A stretch of 64,000 nt of DNA from Leptospira soteropolitanensis (GCF_026151655.1 NZ_JAMQPN010000004.1:62001-126000); one strand, 5' to 3'; numbered from the stretch's first letter, positions 1-10,943 are shown. Numbers and translations are program-made. The notes: a model not told the origin generated them from the sequence alone.

Positions 1-1
1 A

Positions 2-889
2 AATGTGTCAGACATTGTAAAAAATGCTGATTTCCAAGTATTCAGTGCGGCTGTTTCAAGTGGTGGAGTGGTGAAGGCAATTTGTGTACCTGGAGGTTCT
101 GTGATTTCTAGAAAAGAAATTGAAGACTTAACTTCTTGGTTGTCACGGGACTTCCGTGCAAAAGGCCTTGCCTATATGAAACATGGGGCAAATGGACTCG
201 AGTCTACTATCACCAAACGTTTCACACCCGAAGCACTCGCGGCAATTGCGAAAGCTGTTGGATCCAAAGAAGGAGATATGGTTTTCTTTGGAGCCGATTC
301 TTCTAAGATTGTGAATGCTTCCCTTGGTGCTTTACGATTGAAATTATCTGAAAAATATGATCCACCTAAGGTTCCTTATAGTTTCCATTGGGTCGTGGAC
401 TTTCCTATGTTTGAATTGGATGAAACCACAAAAACTTGGACCTTCCTCCACCATCCTTTCACTTCCCCAAAAGAAGAAGACTTCCAAAAACTAAGGGATT
501 GGAAAGCAGGGAAAGAAGTTGACCTTTCTTCGATAGGAGCTAAAGCTTATGATCTAGTTCTGAATGGCACAGAAATTGGTGGTGGTTCCATCCGGATCCA
601 CAACCCAGAAATCCAAAGTCTAGTTTTGGAAGCCATTGGTATTGGAGAAGAAGATGCAAAATCCAAATTCGGATTTTTACTCGATGCGCTTTCTTTTGGA
701 GCGCCACCTCATGGGGGGATTGCATTTGGAGTGGATCGTATCATGATGTTACTCACGGGAGGAACTTCCATTCGTGATGTGATTGCCTTCCCAAAAACTC
801 AAAAAGGAACTTGTATGATGAGCGAAGCTCCAGGTCCCGTTGAGGCGAAACAATTAGAAGAATTAAAACTCAGGGTAGTCACTATCTAA
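2..889 (+). CDS. aspS: Aspartyl-tRNA synthetase, C-terminal part (5' end outside the window)
   Basis: Charges tRNA-Asp with aspartate in the cytoplasm. About 295 codons are present, roughly half of a bacterial AspRS of about 600 residues. The reading frame is open to the window edge, so the GTG at position 5 is an internal Val codon rather than a start. The visible part begins in the GAD insertion domain typical of bacterial AspRS and continues into the class II catalytic core. Class II motif 3 is clear near the end ([15 protein letters not shown]), followed by the usual [10 protein letters not shown] and an ending with MSEAPGPV. It is the first visible gene of a long plus-strand run; phoH starts one base after its stop. 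Confidence 0.96.
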   Translation, partial: NVSDIVKNADFQVFSAAVSSGGVVKAICVPGGSVISRKEIEDLTSWLSRDFRAKGLAYMKHGANGLESTITKRFTPEALAAIAKAVGSKEGDMVFFGADSSKIVNASLGALRLKLSEKYDPPKVPYSFHWVVDFPMFELDETTKTWTFLHHPFTSPKEEDFQKLRDWKAGKEVDLSSIGAKAYDLVLNGTEIGGGSIRIHNPEIQSLVLEAIGIGEEDAKSKFGFLLDALSFGAPPHGGIAFGVDRIMMLLTGGTSIRDVIAFPKTQKGTCMMSEAPGPVEAKQLEELKLRVVTI

Positions 890-890
890 T

Positions 891-1898
891 ATGGATGAAA
901 GTTTTACATTTCAGGAAGAATCCCTCTACCAAACTGTATGTGGGATTGGAGACAGCAAACTACCGTTATGGGAAAGTCGCCTCAATGTAAAACTCATCCC
1001 TCGTGGAAAATCTCTCATCATCCAGGGAAGTGAAGACCAAGTTCAGGTAGCCTTGGATACTTTTCATAAGGTGGAAGAAAATTTTAAAAGAAGACCCGAT
1101 AAAGCCGAATACTCATTTTTTGATATCGATTATTTGGTGAATAAAGTAAAAGATTCTAGTGGCGGTTGGCCGACTCCAGGTTCTTCTGATTTTCAAAAGG
1201 ATGGAGAAACTTGGACTCCAAAAGATAAGATCTTTGTTACGTTTAAAGGAAAACCTATCTTTCCTCGGACTAAAAACCAGGAAAGTTTTGTGGATAGCCT
1301 TCATAAAAACTATATCACCATTGCTATGGGTCCTGCCGGGACCGGTAAAACTTTTTTGTCCATTGCCACAGCTTGCCGTATGATGCAAACAGGGGAAGTG
1401 GACAGACTCATCCTTACGAGGCCTGCTGTGGAAGCGGGAGAAAATTTAGGTTATCTTCCGGGAGACCTGACACAAAAAGTAAATCCCTACCTACGTCCCA
1501 TCTATGACGCGTTACACGAATGTATTGGGTTTGAAAAAACTAGTGAATACTTACAAGTGGGAAAAATTGAAATTGCTCCCATTGCTTTTATGAGAGGCCG
1601 GACTTTATCTCATTCCTTTATTATTTTGGATGAAGCACAAAACTGTACTTTGCCGCAATTAAAAATGTTTCTCACTCGTTTTGGAAAAAATTCCAAAATG
1701 GCAATCTCTGGTGACGCCACCCAAATTGATTTAGCCCACGGACGTTCTGGTCTCGAAAAAACTGTTTATACCTTAAGAAATCTAAATGGAATTGAAACAA
1801 TTTTCTTTGGTAGGGAAGATATCACTCGTCATCCGATCGTCGAATCTATTGTAAGGCGATTCGAGGAAAACGAAAGCCTCTTTTCGAAAAAAACATGA
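891..1898 (+). CDS. phoH: PhoH-like ATPase (YbeZ type)
   Basis: A cytoplasmic P-loop ATPase of the PhoH/YbeZ family, linked in other bacteria to RNA metabolism and ribosome maturation together with YbeY. It has 335 residues, normal for the family. The N-terminal 80 or so residues resemble the KH-like lead-in of YbeZ proteins. Walker A is GPAGTGKT at about residues 147-154, followed by the conserved [18 protein letters not shown] block, and Walker B is IILDEAQN near residue 244. ybeY lies two genes downstream, the classic pairing. The stop overlaps the next start by four bases (ATGA at 1895-1898), which indicates translational coupling. Confidence 0.95.
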   Translation: MDESFTFQEESLYQTVCGIGDSKLPLWESRLNVKLIPRGKSLIIQGSEDQVQVALDTFHKVEENFKRRPDKAEYSFFDIDYLVNKVKDSSGGWPTPGSSDFQKDGETWTPKDKIFVTFKGKPIFPRTKNQESFVDSLHKNYITIAMGPAGTGKTFLSIATACRMMQTGEVDRLILTRPAVEAGENLGYLPGDLTQKVNPYLRPIYDALHECIGFEKTSEYLQVGKIEIAPIAFMRGRTLSHSFIILDEAQNCTLPQLKMFLTRFGKNSKMAISGDATQIDLAHGRSGLEKTVYTLRNLNGIETIFFGREDITRHPIVESIVRRFEENESLFSKKT

Positions 1899-4261
1899 AA
1901 GCTATTTTAGATTCCTCTATGACCAGGCTTACAGATTTTCTTACGAGAGTAAGGCCTGTTTCTGTGGTTCGAAACATCCAAATTATTTTAGTTTCGCTTA
2001 CGCTTCTGTTTGTGACTTATGTGCTTTCGATTCCCTTTTTTGGGCAATCAAGAGTGAATACAGACCCAGATGGTTTGTTTTCAGAAGGAAAAATTGCCCC
2101 AGAAACCATTCAATCTGTAAAAGAATTTTCTTATGAAGATACAGAAAAAACAAACGGGGAAAAACAAAAAGCGCAGGCAAACGTTCCGTTTGCGTTTGAT
2201 AAGGATTTTGGAATCTTAGTTGCTGGAATTGATACTAGTCTTTCAGAAGATGTGGAACTACTTCGTAACATTTTAGCTGAGGGGAAAGTCACACCTAACG
2301 TAGTAAAAGATAGGATACCGAGGTGGAGAAATAGAACCAATGAAGAAATCCAAGCCATTTTGGATTATCCAAGAAAGGAAAAATTAAAGAACTTTATCCA
2401 ACAATATACGAATTTGATTTTTTCGAAGTATTGTATCGTTAAAGAAGACCTTCCTTTTTCAAAGGAATTGGACAAATCCGGGGCGAAAATTCGTAACATT
2501 GGAACACAAGACCAAACTTCCATTATCGATGGGAATTTAGTAATACCAAGATCTCAGATTTATAAAGATGGTCCAGTTGCATCCGTATTATCAAAATTAG
2601 CTGCTGAAAAGTTACCAAACGTTTCTGATTCTTTACTTAAGGCTGTATCTAGAATTGGACTTTATTATATTTATTCTTATCCTGCTTGTAATTATAACCC
2701 AGAGGAAACAGAAAACGCGCGGATGCGAGCGACAAATTCGGTTCCGATTCAGAAGAGTCGAATCCAGGCAAATGAAGTCATTGTTCGCGCTGGTGATGTG
2801 ATCACTCCAGAAGTAAAACTAAAATTAGAAATGATGAATCGTTATGCCACTCGTGCAAACTTGGCATCAATTGTTTCAATTTTTCTTACTCAATGTGTAT
2901 TAATTGTCATTGTTGGTTTTTACCTCATTCGTTATCGCCCAAATCGTTTGAATGATCTTTCGAGTAACCTCATCATCTTTTTTACACTTTGGATTGTGAT
3001 TGCCTCCATATATCTGCTTTCAAAAGTTTTTTATGCAACTGATAGTGATTTATCTGGTGTGTACTATTTTGGAATGTTTGTTCCTGTGGGGATGCTTTGT
3101 TTACTTCTTGGTTTTGTTTATGATGAACAACTTTCGATTGCGATTGGATTCTTTTTAGCATTTGCCGTATTTTTTGCCTCTAGATACAATCCAACATCGT
3201 TTATGTTGGCATTTACTGTCGCTGTTATGAGTTCCATTTACGGAAGGCGACTTCTTAAACGTATCGATTTTTTAAAGGCAGGATTTTTACTAACATTTGT
3301 TCAAATCCTCATCACCACTGCCGGGTATTTGTTTGATGGAAGAGAATTCTATGTTTCTACTGGATCTGGTTTTTTTCGGGATTTAACCAATTCGAATCTT
3401 TTTCGCATCACAGTTATGTGTTTTGTTAATGGTTTTGCCAGTGCGACAGCTGTCCAATTTTTGCTTCCGATGTATGAGTATATATTTAATATCCCAACAC
3501 GTTTTAAGCTGATTGAACTTGCTGATACGGGTCATCCTTTGCTGCAACAGTTGTTAACGAAAGCACCTTCGACGTATACGCATACCTTTATGGTGGCTGC
3601 TTTGTCTGAGAGAGCTGCTCAAAATTTGAATTTAGATAGGCTTCTTGTGCGTGTGGGAGTGTACTTTCATGATATCGGTAAGATTCCTAATGCTGGATTT
3701 TTTGTCGAAAACCAACATTTGATTCCGAAACCGGAACATATCGATAAAAATAATCCTGCACTGGCGGCAAAAACAGTCATTGATCATGTGTTAGACGGGA
3801 TTGAAATGGCCAAAAAGGCAAGATTGCCGAGAGAGATCATTAGTTTTATCCCCGAACACCACGGAACTTCCACGATGGCCTTCTTTTATCATAAAGCATT
3901 ACAGGAAATTTCACCTTCGGCCAGAAAAAATATCAATAAGAAAGATTTTCAATATCCTGGTCCAAAACCACAAAGTAAAGAAACAGGAATCGTAATGATT
4001 GCTGATTCTTTAGAGGCAGCCTCTCGTTCTCTAGAGGAAGTGTCCCCGGAAAGTCTGGATGAACTCATTAGAAAAATTATTAACTCAAAATTGGCTGAAA
4101 ACCAATTAGATGAAAGTGGACTTACCATCGGGGATTTAGAGATTATCAAATCTAGTTTTAAAGAAGTGTTACTCTCAAGTCTACACCAAAGACCTAAGTA
4201 TCCAAAACCAGAAGATACAAAGGCTTTAGAAACTGCTGGAACCAAGAAAAATAAAAAATGA
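1895..4261 (+). CDS. 7TM-HD phosphohydrolase, PgpH-like (probable c-di-AMP phosphodiesterase)
   Basis: A membrane HD-domain phosphohydrolase with the architecture of Listeria PgpH, which hydrolyses cyclic di-AMP; the substrate here is inferred from family. The order is one N-terminal membrane segment (about residues 25-48), a large extracytoplasmic 7TMR-HDED-like region to about residue 320, a block of about seven membrane helices to about residue 520, then a cytoplasmic HD domain. The HD pair sits at about residues 592-593 in the context [11 protein letters not shown], with a later PEHHGTS motif. The length of 788 is usual. Genes of this family commonly lie between phoH and ybeY, as here. 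The stop overlaps ybeY by four bases. Confidence 0.93.
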   Translation: MKAILDSSMTRLTDFLTRVRPVSVVRNIQIILVSLTLLFVTYVLSIPFFGQSRVNTDPDGLFSEGKIAPETIQSVKEFSYEDTEKTNGEKQKAQANVPFAFDKDFGILVAGIDTSLSEDVELLRNILAEGKVTPNVVKDRIPRWRNRTNEEIQAILDYPRKEKLKNFIQQYTNLIFSKYCIVKEDLPFSKELDKSGAKIRNIGTQDQTSIIDGNLVIPRSQIYKDGPVASVLSKLAAEKLPNVSDSLLKAVSRIGLYYIYSYPACNYNPEETENARMRATNSVPIQKSRIQANEVIVRAGDVITPEVKLKLEMMNRYATRANLASIVSIFLTQCVLIVIVGFYLIRYRPNRLNDLSSNLIIFFTLWIVIASIYLLSKVFYATDSDLSGVYYFGMFVPVGMLCLLLGFVYDEQLSIAIGFFLAFAVFFASRYNPTSFMLAFTVAVMSSIYGRRLLKRIDFLKAGFLLTFVQILITTAGYLFDGREFYVSTGSGFFRDLTNSNLFRITVMCFVNGFASATAVQFLLPMYEYIFNIPTRFKLIELADTGHPLLQQLLTKAPSTYTHTFMVAALSERAAQNLNLDRLLVRVGVYFHDIGKIPNAGFFVENQHLIPKPEHIDKNNPALAAKTVIDHVLDGIEMAKKARLPREIISFIPEHHGTSTMAFFYHKALQEISPSARKNINKKDFQYPGPKPQSKETGIVMIADSLEAASRSLEEVSPESLDELIRKIINSKLAENQLDESGLTIGDLEIIKSSFKEVLLSSLHQRPKYPKPEDTKALETAGTKKNKK

Positions 4262-4725
4262 ATCCTTCTCTTAGTGTGCTAACTCACCTGAATGATCAGT
4301 TAGGTGGGAAGTCAGAAGTTAACCCTGATTTAGTGATTAAAAATGCTGAAATTATTTTAAAATATTTGAGTCCTAGTTTTTTGCAATCTCTCGAACTCTC
4401 GATCCTTCTTGTAGATGATAGATTGATGAAAGAGATTAATTTAGAGAGAAGAGGGCTAAATAAAACAACAGATGTTCTTTCTTTTCCTCTTTATTCAGAA
4501 TTTCCACCCATTCCCATTCAGATATTAGGTGAAGTGGTGATTTCTATGGATACATGCCAAAAACAAGCAAAAGAAATTGGCCATTCACTTATAGACGAAT
4601 TCTATCGTCTTTTGGTTCATGGAATTTTGCATTTGTTTGGTTATGATCATGAAACGAACGAAGAAGATGCAATTTGTATGCGGAAAAAAGAAGATGAATG
4701 TTTGGAATTGGTTTTCGAAAGATAA
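4258..4725 (+). CDS. ybeY: Endoribonuclease YbeY, 16S rRNA maturation factor
   Basis: A zinc-dependent single-strand endoribonuclease that acts in 16S rRNA 3' end maturation and ribosome quality control. The signature H-x3-H-x5-H is intact as [11 protein letters not shown], with His121, His125 and His131 as predicted metal ligands. The upstream TTDVLSFPL stretch is also typical. The length of 155 residues is normal. The gene overlaps the previous stop by four bases and abuts recO with no gap, so all are probably one transcript. Confidence 0.96.
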   Translation: MNPSLSVLTHLNDQLGGKSEVNPDLVIKNAEIILKYLSPSFLQSLELSILLVDDRLMKEINLERRGLNKTTDVLSFPLYSEFPPIPIQILGEVVISMDTCQKQAKEIGHSLIDEFYRLLVHGILHLFGYDHETNEEDAICMRKKEDECLELVFER

Positions 4726-5475
4726 ATGGCCATTCGTAAAGAAAGAGGAATTGTCATACAAAGTCGGGATATTGGAGATAGTGATCGAGTCATAAGTTTA
4801 GCGGGAGAGTCACAAGTTAGGATGAACTTTCTAAGTAAAGGGATTCGTAAGTCTAAAAGACGTGCCATCATTACCACAGAAATTGGATCACTTGTGGAAC
4901 TTGATTATTATGACCAAGCAGAGAAAGATTGGAAATCCATAAAGGAAGTTCATCTTGTAAAACGATATGATGAATTAAAGTCAGATTATCTTGGGACTTT
5001 GTTTGTTTTATATATAACCGAACTAACATCTATGATTTATCCAGAAGGAGAAATGCATCCCTTTTTGTTCCAACTTCTTTCTGGTAGTTTGGAAACCTCT
5101 AATGAAAAAGGATTCCAAAAACAAATTCTTCCATTTTTTAAACTAAGATCCCTATCTCATATGGGCCATTTCCCAACCGAATTTTATTGCCATACATGTG
5201 GCGAAGAGGTTCTTTCCAAACCTGCTGCCTATTTTGCGGTTGTAGAGCGTGAATTTTTATGTTCTGACTGCCATCCAATTCCCAAAGATCATTTGCCTGT
5301 TTTGAAACTATTTCATACTATGTTATCAAAGAAATTTTCGAACGTATTGACTATCTTTCCCAGGGAAACAGAGTATCGAGATGGCGATTTGATACTAAAC
5401 CAATTTCTTAGGTCTCTTTTTGGAAAAGAATTAAAATCATACTTCGAATTTTATAAGTCGATAGGGTATTTATGA
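4726..5475 (+). CDS. recO: DNA repair protein RecO
   Basis: RecO binds DNA and RecR and helps load RecA during RecF-pathway recombinational repair. The start MAIRKERGIVIQSRDIGDSD matches the N-terminal OB fold of the family. A four-cysteine zinc site typical of many RecO proteins is present (Cys155, Cys158, Cys179, Cys182). The length of 249 is normal. It starts directly after the ybeY stop and overlaps the next small gene by four bases (ATGA at 5472-5475). Confidence 0.92.
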   Translation: MAIRKERGIVIQSRDIGDSDRVISLAGESQVRMNFLSKGIRKSKRRAIITTEIGSLVELDYYDQAEKDWKSIKEVHLVKRYDELKSDYLGTLFVLYITELTSMIYPEGEMHPFLFQLLSGSLETSNEKGFQKQILPFFKLRSLSHMGHFPTEFYCHTCGEEVLSKPAAYFAVVEREFLCSDCHPIPKDHLPVLKLFHTMLSKKFSNVLTIFPRETEYRDGDLILNQFLRSLFGKELKSYFEFYKSIGYL

Positions 5476-5726
5476 ATTTGATTACAAAGACAGTTTTACT
5501 TTGTATGACTCTTTCTGTTTTTTTTGCTCTGTTCCAACTCCTATTAAAAGGAGAGAACTTTCGTAAAGACAGGAAAAATGTTTTGGTTAAAGAACAACCA
5601 GGTACCTTCCAGGCGACTCTGCGGGAAGAAAAAGAGAGTATTCCTCACTTTGTGTCAAGGTTCAAAGAGAAGAGTTTTGAACTTTGGCAGAACTCAGACA
5701 AATTAAATATGGAAATTAAATTTTAG
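5472..5726 (+). CDS. Small single-pass membrane protein of unknown function
   Basis: I do not recognise this 84-residue product. It has one N-terminal hydrophobic segment (about residues 5-25, LLCMTLSVFFALFQLLL) followed by a charged soluble tail, so it is probably anchored in the inner membrane with its tail outside, or is exported. It is accepted as real because its ATG overlaps the recO stop by four bases and it ends two bases before argS, which fits a coupled operon gene. No function should be inferred from position. Confidence 0.65.
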   Translation: MNLITKTVLLCMTLSVFFALFQLLLKGENFRKDRKNVLVKEQPGTFQATLREEKESIPHFVSRFKEKSFELWQNSDKLNMEIKF

Positions 5727-5728
5727 AA

Positions 5729-7507
5729 ATGAATGTTAATCAATTATTGAAGCAACTGGTGCTTTCCGAATTAGAGAAAGCAGTCGATACCTATTTACAA
5801 AAAAATAATCTAACTTCCGTTAGAGAGAATTTAAAAATTCGTATTGAGTATTCTCGAGATGAAAAGTTTGGAGATTATTCATCTCCGTTTGCCCTAGAAA
5901 ACAAAAATCTTCTAAGTAAAAACCCAAAAGAAATAGCAGAAGCAGTTTTGAGAGAGATCAAAAATGATTCATTTTTTGAGTTAGTTAGTTTTTCGCCACC
6001 TGGCTTTATCAATTTCAGAATTCAAACTCGGTTTTTAAACGAATATGTAAAATCTGTAATGTTTCCAAATGTGATTTTTGCTGAAACCATCAAAAAAGAA
6101 AAGATACTTCTCGAATTTGTTTCTGCCAATCCGACAGGTCCAATGAATATTGTATCTGCAAGATCAGCTGCGTATGGCGATGCATTAGCTAATTTGCTAA
6201 TAAGTCTCGGCCATACGGTGAAACGAGAATTTTACGTAAACGATTATGGCAATCAAGTTTATTTATTGGGTGTTGCTGTTCTTTTACGAATTTTTGAATT
6301 AAGAGGTGAAACGATACGTTTCCAAGAAGAAGAATCTGATGAATCTGTAATTGATTTAATTAAAAAAAGGACTCTTCCAAAAGAAAGTTATCGTGGCGAT
6401 TATATAAAAGACATAGCCATTCATTGTTTAGACGACGAAAATAGAACCAAATATGTGTTAGATTCTATCACCGAAGAAAAGTGGGATGCGGTTATCGATT
6501 TTCTTTCTCGTTATGCAGTTGATTACAATTTGAGCCGACAAAAAGAAGATTTGGCATTATTTGGAGTTAACTTTGATTTGTTTTTTAGTGAACGTAGCCT
6601 CCACGAAGCCGGGGATGTTGAAAAAGTTCCTACCATCTTAAAACAAGAAGACGTTACAACAATCGATGGAAAACTCCATTTCCTATCCACACTCTACGGA
6701 GATGATAAAGATCGTGTGATCCGAAGAGAAGACGGAAGGCCAACCTATTTGATGGCTGACATTGCATATCATTATAACAAATTTAGTCGAGGATTTGATA
6801 CGTTAATCGACATTTGGGGCCCTGACCATTATGGTTATATAGCTCGATTGAAAGGAGCGGTGAAATCCTTTGGAAAAGCTGATGATAGTTTTCGAGTACT
6901 CATTGCCCAACAGGTAAATTTGATCGAAAACAAAGAAAAGGTAAAAATGAGCAAACGATTGGGAATTTTTCAAACGATGCGTGATCTTTTGTCTTATTTG
7001 GGAAAACAGGGTAGAGATGTAGGACGTTATTTCTTTTTAATGAGAAGTTCCGATGCACCACTTGATTTTGATTTGGATTTAGCTAAAGACGAATCAGATA
7101 AAAACCCGGTGTTTTATATTCAATACGCTCATGCGAGAATCTGTTCCATTTTTCGCGAATTGCAAGTGCCAATGGATCTGAATATACTGCAGGCTGGAAT
7201 TTCTGATGAATTTTTAAAACAAGAGGAACGAACTCGTCTTCTTTTCTGGGTTGCAAGACTCCAAGAAGAAGTATATGACACCGCAACAAGTTTTGAACCT
7301 CATAGGCTTACTAATTATTTGCAATCTTTGAGTAAGTCATTTACAAAGTTTTATTCACAAAAAGACAACCGCATCAAAGATAAAACGGGAAAGGAAAGAG
7401 ATACCCTTCTCACACTTATACTTTATACGAAGTTTGCTTTAGAAAGTGGATTAAAACTTCTTGGCATTTCTGCACCTGAGAAGATGTCAAAAGAAACCAC
7501 TGAATAG
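5729..7507 (+). CDS. argS: Arginyl-tRNA synthetase
   Basis: Class I synthetase that charges tRNA-Arg. The 592 residues carry an N-terminal Arg-S domain, the Rossmann catalytic core and a C-terminal DALR anticodon-binding domain (from about residue 470; HARICSIFREL). The class I HIGH signature is altered: after NPTGPM the sequence is NIVS at residues 140-143, where HIGH or HVGH is usual. The KMSKS loop is present as KMSKR at residues 406-410. The rest of the core (EFYVNDYGNQ, DIWGPDHYGY) is typical, so the enzyme is probably active. Confidence 0.95.
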   Translation: MNVNQLLKQLVLSELEKAVDTYLQKNNLTSVRENLKIRIEYSRDEKFGDYSSPFALENKNLLSKNPKEIAEAVLREIKNDSFFELVSFSPPGFINFRIQTRFLNEYVKSVMFPNVIFAETIKKEKILLEFVSANPTGPMNIVSARSAAYGDALANLLISLGHTVKREFYVNDYGNQVYLLGVAVLLRIFELRGETIRFQEEESDESVIDLIKKRTLPKESYRGDYIKDIAIHCLDDENRTKYVLDSITEEKWDAVIDFLSRYAVDYNLSRQKEDLALFGVNFDLFFSERSLHEAGDVEKVPTILKQEDVTTIDGKLHFLSTLYGDDKDRVIRREDGRPTYLMADIAYHYNKFSRGFDTLIDIWGPDHYGYIARLKGAVKSFGKADDSFRVLIAQQVNLIENKEKVKMSKRLGIFQTMRDLLSYLGKQGRDVGRYFFLMRSSDAPLDFDLDLAKDESDKNPVFYIQYAHARICSIFRELQVPMDLNILQAGISDEFLKQEERTRLLFWVARLQEEVYDTATSFEPHRLTNYLQSLSKSFTKFYSQKDNRIKDKTGKERDTLLTLILYTKFALESGLKLLGISAPEKMSKETTE

Positions 7508-7514
7508 TAAAACG

Positions 7515-8771
7515 ATGGAAGCACCATACATAGTCATTATCGCAACTGGTTCTGAGATTACTGCAGGCCGTAGTTTAGATACGAACTCGGGTTGGATGGC
7601 AAATCAATTGTTTGAATTAGGGTGGAAGGTAAAAAAGTTTATCGCACTACCTGACGATCCGGAACTCATTTTATCGGAACTCCAAACGTTAAAAAAACTT
7701 GCAGAATCTCGTCCGGTACTTGCGCTCATGACCGGGGGACTTGGACCTACAGAGGATGATTATACACTTGAGACAGTGTTAAAACTCAATGGAAAAAAAT
7801 CATTTTCAGTGGAAAAGGCTAAAATTCGTTTAACGCGTGTATATGAGTCTAGAGGAAAACAATATAGCGATATTTTGCCGACAGTACTTCGCCAAACATT
7901 TGTCCCGGAAGATTGTAAAATTTTAGACAATAACGTTGGAATTGCAGTTGGCTTTGTAGAACCCATAGGTGTAGATTCTTACTTAGTATGTATGCCGGGT
8001 GTTCCGTCGGAAATGAAGGAAATGTTCACAAGGAGACTCACTCCTGAGTTAAAAAGAATCTATCCTCGAGAGAACTTAGTCCAAAAAACAAAATGGTTAT
8101 GGAACATCGGTGAATCCCTCTATCAAAAAGATTTTATTGAAAAATATCGAGAAGACCTCTTTTCAGATGTGGAATGGGGTGTCACAGCAAATCGAGGTTA
8201 TATTAAATGTATTTTTCAATCAACCGAACCTAAGAGCCTTGAAAAAATAATCTTTGCGTTGGAAAGTCAATATCCAAAAATTATTTCCGACGATGTCTTC
8301 TCTTATGTTCATGAAGAATTGATTTTAAGGAAACATACTATTGCCGTTGGAGAAAGTTGCACAGGCGGTCTTCTTGGAAAAAAATTAACAGATTCTCCTG
8401 GTTCCAGCGCCTATTTTTTAGGTGGATTTTTAACTTATTCGAATGCTCTCAAAGTGTCGTTGTTAGGTGTTCCGGCGAATGTTATAGATGAATTTGGAGC
8501 TGTCAGTAGAGAAACGGCCGAAGTTATGGCAAAAGGAATTTTTGAAAAAACGGAAGCCGATTATTGTATCTCCATTACTGGGATTGCAGGTCCAGAAGGT
8601 GGAACAGATATAAAACCAGTAGGAACTGTATGGATTGGTATAAAAACACCTGATGGTATGATTCAAACTCATTCCTATATCTTTCCCGGTAATAGAGAAG
8701 GGATTCGAGAAAATGCAAGTAATACCGCCTTATTTTTATTATACCAGTCTCTAAAACAAAGGAACGTTTAG
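7515..8771 (+). CDS. cinA: CinA family protein (NMN deamidase / ADP-ribose pyrophosphatase type)
   Basis: A two-domain CinA protein of 418 residues. The N-terminal molybdopterin-binding-like domain (ATGSEITAGRSLDTNSGWMA; MTGGLGPTEDDYT) is the family's pyrophosphatase half, and the C-terminal PncC domain (GESCTGGLLG near residue 280, ITGIAGPEGGT) is the nicotinamide mononucleotide amidohydrolase half. It therefore probably serves pyridine nucleotide salvage; the competence link of the name comes from Gram-positive bacteria. The frame extends upstream into argS, but the family N-terminus matches the ATG at 7515, seven bases after the argS stop. Confidence 0.93.
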   Translation: MEAPYIVIIATGSEITAGRSLDTNSGWMANQLFELGWKVKKFIALPDDPELILSELQTLKKLAESRPVLALMTGGLGPTEDDYTLETVLKLNGKKSFSVEKAKIRLTRVYESRGKQYSDILPTVLRQTFVPEDCKILDNNVGIAVGFVEPIGVDSYLVCMPGVPSEMKEMFTRRLTPELKRIYPRENLVQKTKWLWNIGESLYQKDFIEKYREDLFSDVEWGVTANRGYIKCIFQSTEPKSLEKIIFALESQYPKIISDDVFSYVHEELILRKHTIAVGESCTGGLLGKKLTDSPGSSAYFLGGFLTYSNALKVSLLGVPANVIDEFGAVSRETAEVMAKGIFEKTEADYCISITGIAGPEGGTDIKPVGTVWIGIKTPDGMIQTHSYIFPGNREGIRENASNTALFLLYQSLKQRNV

Positions 8772-8772
8772 T

Positions 8773-9840
8773 ATGTGGCAAACGATTATTTATTCCGTAG
8801 TCTTTTTTCTCTTATTCTATTTTGGTTGGGATGTGGACTTAAATTTAGTTCCGAACATTAGGGAGACTTGGGTTTGGAACAGCGAAGGCCGATTTGGAAC
8901 CTCTTCACCAAAAATAGGAGAAGATCCTTTGAAAACAATTAATGGTTACAAAGTTGGCGGTAGATATTATTCGTTTCGAACTGGAAAATTCTTAGATACT
9001 GATCCTAAATATTTAATTGATTTCCCGTTATTAACCAATGGGTATCTTCTTTATGAAAAAATTGGGGATGAAGTGAACTTTTTCTCTGATGCAGGAGAGT
9101 TATTTTGGAAAAAGCCTATCAATTCTTATCCAAGAAGCGGATATTACGCATCGCCTGTTCTATATTTATCAGGTGATAATAATACTGTTTTTCTTATGGA
9201 TGAAAGCGGAAACCGAGTTGGTAAGTCAGAGTTAAATGGGAGATTTTTAACCGACTATCAATTTGATTCTAAGAATAAAGGTGTGATCGTATTATTTTCC
9301 GGCGGAGAAATTTATCGTTTAGATGAAAAAGGAAATATCCTGTTTGAAAAAGAGCTTTCAAAAGATAAAAATGAATCTTTTTTTAAATCTGTCGCTTTAT
9401 CATCTAATGGCAAATTCACAGCAATTCATTATTCATTGTTAGATAAAGATTTTATTTTAGTATTAGATGAGTTAGGTAAAAGAGTGGAGCAGTTCTCACT
9501 TCCTAAGTTCTATCCACACAAACTCTATTTTGTCATAGGCAATGACGGATCGATCTTATTTAATCTACCGGATAGTTTATCTTTTTATCAGGATGGTGAA
9601 TTGATTTGGGAAAAAACAAAATCCAAACAAGGGGGAGTGTACCAAACCGTTTTTGTTTCAGATTCTATTTACGTAGCTTTGTTTGAATCAGAAATCCAGT
9701 TTTACAATACGAATGGCGGTTTGATTCGAACCAAACGCATTCCTCCATCAGAGTTGCCGGTGCGTTTTTTCCCTGGAAAAGCAGATTCCGTTTTTTATTT
9801 GCAATCCAAATCAGATTTAATGCAATTTCAGATTTTCTAA
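8773..9840 (+). CDS. Membrane-anchored beta-propeller-like protein, unknown function
   Basis: A 355-residue protein with one N-terminal hydrophobic segment (residues 2-19) that could be a membrane anchor or uncleaved signal. The remainder is rich in beta strands, with recurring short motifs such as FSDAGELFWKKPI, LDEKGNILFEKE, LDELGKRVEQF and YQDGELIWEK. These resemble blades of a PQQ/WD-type propeller, so a scaffold or sensor outside the inner membrane is likely. It starts one base after the cinA stop and is the last plus-strand gene before a convergent junction. Function unknown. Confidence 0.75.
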   Translation: MWQTIIYSVVFFLLFYFGWDVDLNLVPNIRETWVWNSEGRFGTSSPKIGEDPLKTINGYKVGGRYYSFRTGKFLDTDPKYLIDFPLLTNGYLLYEKIGDEVNFFSDAGELFWKKPINSYPRSGYYASPVLYLSGDNNTVFLMDESGNRVGKSELNGRFLTDYQFDSKNKGVIVLFSGGEIYRLDEKGNILFEKELSKDKNESFFKSVALSSNGKFTAIHYSLLDKDFILVLDELGKRVEQFSLPKFYPHKLYFVIGNDGSILFNLPDSLSFYQDGELIWEKTKSKQGGVYQTVFVSDSIYVALFESEIQFYNTNGGLIRTKRIPPSELPVRFFPGKADSVFYLQSKSDLMQFQIF

Positions 9841-9920
9841 ACCATTGTTTAGGCGGTTGTAAGTTCAATTCGTATACCAAAAAATTGTTTTTAATAAACA
9901 TACTTAGTTTTATTTAAAGA

Positions 9921-10943
9921 TTAAGTACTGGGATTTGATTTGGATTTAGGATCTACTTCATAAACGGAAAGAGATTTGAAACCAGTTCTACCTTCTCGGT
10001 TGATCATAGCGATCGTTTCTGTGCAAACACCGCGTTCGATATTAAATATGAGTTGGTCTGAAATTTCTCGGCAAATATAAAGTCCACGACCGTGGCTGTC
10101 TTCTAAACCTTTGGGAAAACCAGTGGATTCATCAATGCTAATATGACGGTCAAGTCTATGTAAAATTTCTTCTTTGCGAAGTGATCCAAATTGATCACGG
10201 ACTACGATAAAAATAGTACTTTCTGTCGCACCGTAGCCAATTAAAAAATAATCATCTGGCATTAGTTGGATATTGTCTAGTGGAACCACCATATCGTGGC
10301 TTGGAATTTCAAACTGATATTTGTAATCGCCTTCCTGGGTGCGAGGGGCCCTGATCATGGCATTGGAAGTGAGTTCTTCCAATACTTGTTGTATGGCTTT
10401 CGGAGCTCCCAATTGAATTAAGTTTTTTGAAATTTTTCCACAAAGGATCGATCGGTCTTGGTCCGATTTAATTTGTTTGTAAATGATTCCATTGTTCGGC
10501 GCTTCTTCAAATTCACTGTTAATATTCTGATTATAAACTTTAAATTCACTATTGAAGTATTTTTCGATTCCAAAAATGTCATTGGAAAGAAGTTTATCTA
10601 CCATAACTTCAATTAAGTGAATGTCTAAGAAACTATATTTTGGAATGATATTCCAAATATGAAGATCTTTTGCATATTTAATGTATTCGTTGATGTTGTA
10701 TGCAGTCATAAGAGCATATAAAACATGGGGAAATTCTTTTTGAATTAGTTTGACTAAGTCAATCCCTGACTTTCCGGGAAGGCGAATGTCGGTAATTGTT
10801 AAGTCAATTTTTTCGTTGGTTAAATACCAAACTGCCTCTTCGAAGTGCTCTGCTCCAAAAACATTAAACTTGGTGCTGAGTAAGTCCATAATCGCTTCGC
10901 GAATAGAATGGATATCTTCCACAATTAAAATGGATTTTTTCAT
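9921..10943 (-). CDS. Response regulator with C-terminal GHKL ATPase-like domain
   Basis: A receiver domain fused to an ATPase-type domain instead of a DNA-binding domain. The receiver (about residues 1-120) has the acidic residue Asp10, the phosphoacceptor Asp52 in TITDIRLPG, Thr80 and Lys102. The C-terminal part (about 170-320) has an N-box-like ELTSNAM (Asn194), RDQFG (Asp250) and a glycine-rich [10 protein letters not shown] at 282-291, like RsbW/SpoIIAB-type anti-sigma kinases. Output may therefore be protein binding or phosphorylation rather than transcription; this is inferred. Its ATG overlaps the stop of the upstream histidine kinase by four bases, so the pair is very probably cognate. 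Confidence 0.88.
   Translation of the reverse strand: MKKSILIVEDIHSIREAIMDLLSTKFNVFGAEHFEEAVWYLTNEKIDLTITDIRLPGKSGIDLVKLIQKEFPHVLYALMTAYNINEYIKYAKDLHIWNIIPKYSFLDIHLIEVMVDKLLSNDIFGIEKYFNSEFKVYNQNINSEFEEAPNNGIIYKQIKSDQDRSILCGKISKNLIQLGAPKAIQQVLEELTSNAMIRAPRTQEGDYKYQFEIPSHDMVVPLDNIQLMPDDYFLIGYGATESTIFIVVRDQFGSLRKEEILHRLDRHISIDESTGFPKGLEDSHGRGLYICREISDQLIFNIERGVCTETIAMINREGRTGFKSLSVYEVDPKSKSNPST

Noticed and set aside
9866..9892. Weak inverted repeat CAATT / AATTG followed by TTTTT between convergent genes
   Set aside because: Only five AT-rich pairs with a 12-base loop; too unstable to be called a terminator.
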